Below are positions 17,701 to 21,614 of a stretch of DNA of 21,614 nucleotides, in pieces. The notes beneath the pieces were generated by a model. It was given only the letters and a program-made list of their open reading frames with translations. It had not been told where the DNA came from and searched no databases. Position numbers and translations under genes: made by a program. This DNA comes from SSC4 sp964642445 (GTDB lineage: Bacteria; Chloroflexota; Anaerolineae; SSC4; Amarolineaceae): assembly GCA_964642445.1 (NCBI GenBank), contig CAZXQZ010000056.1, positions 1 through 21,614 on the forward strand, given 5' to 3'. Positions within the stretch are counted from its first letter, which is position 1. Each line of letters opens with the position of its first letter.

Positions 17701-20371
17701 CAACCCCGGCGAAGCGCAGGTCGTCTACGTCCACGTCATGGCGCGTGACAATTGGGGCAACGAACGGCTGGCGAGCCTGGGGCCGGTGTTTGTCGATTCA
17801 CCCGTCACGCCCGACCTGGTCGATGATCCCGGGGCGCGTGGCTGGTTGGACAGCGGCGCCTCGCTGGTTGCCGCCGACAGCGAGCGGCACGTGCACGATG
17901 ACCGCGTGCCGCGGCAGCTGCTCTACACCTCGTGGGATGCCGATACCCTGGCTGTCACCTGGTCGGGTGCCGACTGGGACTTCGACGGCGACCTCTTCGT
18001 CTACTTCGACACGAGCGCCGGCGGCGCCACGGCCCTCTACGACCCCTACGCGACGGGTGGCACGATCGGGCTGCCCGCCACCTTTGCCGCCGACTGGCTG
18101 GTGTGGGTGCAGGAGAGCAGCCTGGCGACCCTGCTGCAGTGGAACGGCGCTGCCTGGGTGGTGGATCGCCCGCTGGCCGCGCCCAACTTCCAGTTCGGTG
18201 CACCGGCCACCGACCTGCGGCTGCCCTTCAGCTGGCTCGGTTTGACGCCCGCCTCGTCGCTCAAGCTGCTGGCGGTGGCGTCGGAGGACGCTGCGCTCAA
18301 CCTGTGGGCATCGGCCCCCAACAAGAACCCGCTCAACAGCCCGCGCGTCATCAGCCCCGTGGCCCAGAATCGGGACCTGCGCAGCTATCAGCTGACCCAG
18401 TTCATTCCGTTCCCGTCGCTGGGGGCGGGGATTCTGCCCAACGATGCGCGGTCGATCGTGAGCGACCTGCGGTTGGGCATCACCAGCTCACGCAACGGCT
18501 TCGATGCCGGCTACCTGGCGGACAACCTGTACGACGTGCTGACGCCGGGCACACCGCTGGACGTCAACCTGGATGGTCAGCCCGACCAGCCGCTGCCGAT
18601 GGCCGAAGACCCGCAGCCGGTGGGCAACGGCCAGGCGATCTCCTACACCGTGGCGTACCAAAACAGCGGGAGCCAGGTAGCCGAAAACGTGCAGATCGCC
18701 ATCACCACGCGTGGGGCCCTGCGTCTGACCGACGGCAGCACGAACCGCACCCTCAGCCTGGGTGACGTGGCCGCGGGGATCTCGACCACCGTGCAGATCG
18801 AAGCGGTGGTCAACACCAGCTTCAATGGGCAATCGGCCGAGCTGAACGCCGTGGTCTCGGACGACCTGCACGGCCGCGCCTTCGACTGGCTCTGGGTGCT
18901 GCATCCGGTGGACAGCCAGCCGCCCACCGACGTGCTGATCACCAACCCGGCCACCTATGTCCGGCCCGACGTGACCTTCATCGCCGGCAGTGTGGCCGAC
19001 CAGTCGGGTGCCAGCACCATCGAAATCGAGATCACACCGCTGCCATCGGGCGCGCTGACGACGCTCAACTGTGTCGATCCCACGCCCGACGACAACACCT
19101 GGAGCTGTGCGTGGCAGCCGGGCAGCCTGCTGGGGCTGACCGGGTTCGACCTGCGGGCGCGGGCGAGCGATCGGTTTGGCAACACGAGTGGGTGGAGTCC
19201 TATCCATCACCTGATCGTCGACACCACCTCGCCGGGCATCACGGCTGATCCAGTGGTCGACGACTACCTGGCCGATGGCTTCATCAACGAGGCGGAGCTG
19301 ACCTGGCGCGGTGAAGCGACCGACGACCGCGAGGTCACGCGGGTGGCTGTCTGCCTGACGGGTGTTTACAACACCGGGTGCGCCAATGCCAATACCTCCG
19401 CCGCCGCACCCACCGTCAGCTGGCAGTATGACTTCAGCGCCCTGCTGGCGGGTGACGGCATCTCGCAGACGGTCTCGCTGCACGGGTTCGACGGCGTGGG
19501 CAACCGCTCGGCGGCGCCGTTGGTCAGGACCTTCATCCTGGACACGGTGGCGCCGGTCATCGCCGTGCAACAGCCCACCGCGGGCAGCCGCTTCGTCTCG
19601 TTCGGGCTGACACCGCGCGAGACGCAGGTCTACAGCGGCACGGTCAGTGACGGCGGCGGGGTGGCGCAGATGATCGCCCTGGTGGTACCGCCCGATGGCA
19701 TCCTACGCACGGAGCCGGTGGTGCTGGAGGGTCAGGACTGGACCTTCGTCCCGCTGCTGGACCAGCTGGGTGAGTACCTGATTCAGATCACCGCCACCGA
19801 CCTGGCGGGTAACGTCAGCGCAGTTGGGCCGTTCCGTCTGTTGGTCACCAACCGGCCGCCCGTCGCGCTGGACGACACTTACGCCACCCTGGTGGACCAG
19901 GTGCTGGTGGTCGCTGCGCCGGGCGTGTTGGCCAACGACTCGGATCCCGACAACGATCCGTTGGGCGTCGTCGCCCATGATAACCCCAGCACGCTGGGTG
20001 CCAGCGTCATCATCTCCGCCGGTGGCGCGCTGACCTACGATCCGACCGGGTCAGCGGTGCTGGCGGGGCTGCTGCCCGGTCACACCCTCACCGATACGCT
20101 GGCCTACAGCGTGGCGGACGGCAGCGGGAACGTCGTCAGCGCCATGGTTACCGTGGCGGTCAGCCGGGCACCTGTCTCCAACTGCCGCCTCCTGGATGTC
20201 AACGGCGACACGCTGGTGAACATTATCGACATTGGGCTTGTGACCGGCCATTGGGGGCTGACTACGGCTGACCCTGGCTGGGACCCGATTTATGACGTGA
20301 TCGTCAATGGCGTCATCGACTTGATCGATGTGGTGGCGGTGGCCACCTGTTGGGAATTTCCCGACCAGTAG
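11697..20371 (+). CDS. Giant modular surface protein, 3' part (continues from gap)
   Basis: Continuation of the gene starting at 1987; codons begin at 11699 and end at the TAG of 20369-20371. The GTG at 11771 is an in-frame valine codon in the linker, not a start: no ribosome site precedes it and the linker reads through. Order: propeller 3 (11804-12590), linker C, propeller 4 (12767-13590), linker D, CSLREA/beta-helix (13723-15224), linker E, SdrD-B 1 (15521-15862), linker F, SdrD-B 2 (16061-16405), linker G, SdrD-B 3 (16481-16822), Ig-like domains (about 16870-17805), a beta-rich region recalling DOMON/CBM-like folds (17880-18320), a DUF11-like domain (about 18600-18890), three more Ig-like domains, a cadherin-like tandem domain (19853-20170) and a dockerin-like end. 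No LPXTG, PEP-CTERM or autotransporter signal is present, so retention must come from the N-terminal part. With the gap collapsed the full protein is 6,078 residues. Confidence 0.85.
11804..12590 (+). other. YWTD-type beta-propeller 3
   Basis: The most regular of the four: YIYWTDGFF, RVYWTEAYF, KLYWFDSFW, KLYYSEGGAIRRVNLDG, KLYWSQRLARVIRRADL and MYWTEFGSSVFRANLDG mark six blades, the canonical YWTD number. Confidence 0.9.
12591..12760 (+). repeat. Thr/Pro linker C
   Basis: TPTLTPTPTNTPT-type spacer between propellers 3 and 4, about 55 residues, ending RSGPTATPPGS. Confidence 0.85.
12767..13590 (+). other. YWTD-type beta-propeller 4
   Basis: Blades LFWSRFSTGQI, TLYWAERNNGRIMRANLDG, RLFWISSPYIQSYDL, QIYWSVSGSIYRTNVD, TIYWSESGSHAIKRADL and KVYWLQECGLWQSDL. 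Cysteines (FICTDSQ and LQECGLW) may form a disulfide. Thr/Pro linker D follows (about 13596-13722). Confidence 0.85.
13723..15224 (+). other. CSLREA-type right-handed beta-helix
   Basis: Opens with VVNTTDDHNDGDC and CTLREAIIAAN, the CSLREA-type entry motif. Many short rungs follow with GGG(I/L/F) turns (NGGGIYNSGVATLTNSRVHG; GAGIYNDYGADLTLTDVEIY), and it closes NPQLDPLANNGG, SSAIDAANP and CDIGAYEAP, the choice-of-anchor Q-like ending. Pectate-lyase-like parallel helices of this sort are structural or glycan-binding. No lyase active site was identified. Confidence 0.9.
15225..15520 (+). repeat. Thr/Pro linker E (longest)
   Basis: About 98 residues of TPTPTDTPT/TITPTPT units leading from the beta-helix to the first SdrD-B domain. 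Two shorter linkers of the same kind separate the SdrD-B copies (15863-16060 and 16406-16480). Confidence 0.9.
15521..16822 (+). other. Three SdrD-B-like domains separated by Thr/Pro linkers
   Basis: Copies begin IGDRAWHDLDANGIQDGGEP, IGDRVWEDLNANGIQDFGEP and ISSFVWDDLNADGIQQDAEP and end LSRDAGFYL, DSRDAGLIV and NGSWDAGML. They share the middle signature (F/G)SPQNQGN or similar and D-S-D-(A/P)-D-P. SdrD-B folds bind calcium and serve as rigid spacers in Gram-positive adhesins. Copy 3 is the most diverged and has no linker after it. Confidence 0.9.
19853..20371 (+). other. Cadherin-like tandem domain and dockerin-like C-terminus
   Basis: NRPPVALDDTYATLVDQV, GVLANDSDPDNDPL and LAYSVADGSGN are hallmarks of the VCBS/cadherin-like bacterial Ig fold. 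The last 58 residues hold DVNGDTLVNIID (start 20195), a complete type I dockerin calcium loop, followed by a degenerate second half (DVIVNGVIDLIDV) in which one calcium ligand is replaced by isoleucine. Confidence 0.75.
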
Positions 20372-20388
20372 CTTCGACCCGGACTTGA

Positions 20389-20412
20389 CGGGAGGCACCC
20401 CCCGGCCTCCCG
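20389..20412 (+). terminator. Terminator-like hairpin after the giant gene
   Basis: CGGGAGGC (20389-20396) pairs perfectly with GCCTCCCG (20405-20412) around an 8-nt loop, 17 bases after the stop codon. There is no T run after it (CTCAGACAAATT), so it may act only as a stabilising 3' hairpin or a weak terminator. Confidence 0.5.
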
Positions 20413-20466
20413 CTCAGACAAATTCATGCCATCCCTGCGCGAAAAAAGGCAGGCGAAATTCGTTAA

Positions 20467-20491
20467 CTCCAGGAGTCTACTTCTCCTGGAG
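20467..20491 (+). promoter_or_regulatory. Hairpin enclosing the comM-like ribosome binding site
   Basis: CTCCAGGAG (20467-20475) is the exact reverse complement of CTCCTGGAG (20483-20491), with a 7-nt loop TCTACTT. The 3' arm contains the first bases of the GGAGGG Shine-Dalgarno at 20488-20493, so folding would hide the ribosome site of the gene starting at 20497. Confidence 0.55.
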
Positions 20492-20496
20492 GGCCT

Positions 20497-21614
20497 ATGC
20501 TCGCGCGCGTCACAAGTTGTGCATTGATCGGACTGGAAGGAGCCGTCATCGCCGTCGAGGTCGACATCACTGCCGGCCTCCCTAAAGTCACCATCGTCGG
20601 TCTGCCCGACGCCGCCATCCGCGAAGCCGGCGAACGGGTGCGCAGTGCGATCATGAACTCTGGGTTCCATTTTCCCGGCACCCGCCTCACCATCAGCCTG
20701 GCGCCCGCCGACCTGCGCAAGGAAGGGCCCGCCTACGACCTCCCCATCGCCCTGGCGATCCTCGCCGCCACCCGCCAGATCCCGGTCGACAGCCTGGATC
20801 AAAGTATGGTCGTCGGTGAGCTGGGGCTCGACGGTGAGGTTCGCCACATCAACGGTGTGCTGCCCATGGCTGCCCTCGCTGCCGAACGCGGCATCCGCTG
20901 TCTCTACGTCCCCCAGGCCGATGCCCCCGAAGCCGCCCTGATCGACTCGCTCACCGTGCTGCCGGTCGATTCGCTCAACGCGATCGTTGCTCACCTCAAC
21001 GGCACCCTGCCTATCCGCCCTTACACGGCCCGCCTGGCTTTCGCCGCAGAAGAGGTAGATGTGACTTACCCCTTCGACTTTGCCGACATTCGCGGCCAGG
21101 AGCACATCAAACGCGCCATCGAAGTCGCCGCCTCCGGCGGGCATAACGTGCTGATGGCCGGCCCGCCCGGCGCCGGCAAGACCCTGATCGCGCGCGCCAT
21201 CCCTTCGATCCTGCCGCGCCTTACGCTCAGCGAAGCGCTCGACATCACGCGCATCTACTCGGTGGGCGACCTGCTGCAGAACAGCAACGGTGTGCCGCTC
21301 ATCCGCCAGCGCCCGTTTCGTGCCCCCCACCATACGATCAGCCACGCCGGCCTGGTTGGCGGTGGGCGTTGGCCGCGTCCGGGTGAGATCAGCCTGGCCC
21401 ACCGCGGCGTGCTCTTCCTCGACGAGTTGCCCGAATTCGACACCCGCACCCTCGAAGTGCTGCGCCAGCCGCTCGAAGACCACGTGGTGACGATTGCCCG
21501 TGCCCAGGGCAGCCTGACCTTCCCTGCCAACTTTATGCTCATCGGTGCGCTCAACCCCTGTCCCTGCGGCTACTACGGTCATCCCACGGTGGAATGCACC
21601 TGCTCGGCGGCCAT
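20497..21614 (+). CDS. comM: YifB/ComM family Mg-chelatase-like AAA+ ATPase (5' part, cut by window end)
   Basis: In naturally competent bacteria ComM is a hexameric helicase that drives branch migration during transformation; many non-competent bacteria keep the family too (family knowledge). Seen here: 372 residues of an expected 500 or so. The N-terminal Lon-protease-like S5 fold runs from MLARVTSCALIGLEG through TIVGLPDAAIREAGERVRSA and LTISLAPADLRKEGPAYDLP. The AAA+ core has Walker A GPPGAGKT at 222-229, RPFRAPHHTISHAGLVGGG before the Walker B GVLFLDELPEF (D309, E310), and NPCPCGYYG near the window end. ATG 20497 has GGAGGG three bases upstream, and an in-frame TAA at 20464 with no other start between, so the start is secure. 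The C-terminal part, including later AAA+ motifs, is outside the window. Confidence 0.93.
   Translation, partial: MLARVTSCALIGLEGAVIAVEVDITAGLPKVTIVGLPDAAIREAGERVRSAIMNSGFHFPGTRLTISLAPADLRKEGPAYDLPIALAILAATRQIPVDSLDQSMVVGELGLDGEVRHINGVLPMAALAAERGIRCLYVPQADAPEAALIDSLTVLPVDSLNAIVAHLNGTLPIRPYTARLAFAAEEVDVTYPFDFADIRGQEHIKRAIEVAASGGHNVLMAGPPGAGKTLIARAIPSILPRLTLSEALDITRIYSVGDLLQNSNGVPLIRQRPFRAPHHTISHAGLVGGGRWPRPGEISLAHRGVLFLDELPEFDTRTLEVLRQPLEDHVVTIARAQGSLTFPANFMLIGALNPCPCGYYGHPTVECTCSAA

Noticed and set aside
20300..20371. C-terminal cell-wall or exosortase sorting signal
   Set aside because: The protein ends in a dockerin-like segment; no LPXTG-type motif, hydrophobic helix and basic tail, or PEP-CTERM pattern is present.
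20389..20412. Strong rho-independent terminator after the giant gene
   Set aside because: The stem is perfect but no T run follows, so it is listed only as terminator-like.

Overview
GC-rich window with three plus-strand genes. The first encodes a CRISPR-type AAA–Csx3 fusion. The second is one giant modular surface-protein gene of about 18.2 kb. The third is the 5' part of a comM/yifB-type AAA ATPase gene that runs off the right end. No rRNA, tRNA, insertion sequence or CRISPR array is visible. The mix of Thr/Pro linkers, thrombospondin type 3 calcium loops, CSLREA/beta-helix, DUF11 and SdrD-B modules, together with a Csx3 fusion, suggests a filamentous or sheathed Chloroflexota (Anaerolineae, Caldilineae or Ardenticatenia type). 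That placement is inference; there is no marker gene to prove it.

1-1204: AAA–Csx3 protein. It has a P-loop domain followed by what reads as two tandem Csx3-like domains that differ in which family motifs they keep. 1205-1986: a 780-bp gene-free region that is unusually rich in structure. It holds a pair of inverted mini-terminators, a minus-strand promoter (extended -10) feeding a short structured transcript that ends at a terminator hairpin, a perfect 27-bp hairpin, and an AT-rich promoter followed by a three-way-junction-like leader in front of the giant gene.

1987-20371: giant gene. A 100-N assembly gap (11597-11696) splits it and shifts the frame. The same 48 bases end the left contig and begin the right contig, and collapsing them restores one open frame of 6,078 codons. 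Order of modules: signal/anchor helix, lipid-carrier-like beta domain, two membrane helices, TSP3 calcium loops, a large unknown domain, a cluster of five or six membrane helices, more TSP3 loops, Ig-like domains, a LamG-like domain, four YWTD-type beta-propellers separated by Thr/Pro linkers, a CSLREA right-handed beta-helix, three SdrD-B domains separated by Thr/Pro linkers, several Ig/DUF11/cadherin-like domains and a dockerin-like C-terminus.

20372-21614: a terminator-like hairpin, a short spacer with a hairpin that buries the ribosome binding site, and the comM-like gene. The three genes show no obvious operon relationship: each has its own spacer and signals, and nothing in the sequence ties the Csx3 protein functionally to the surface protein.
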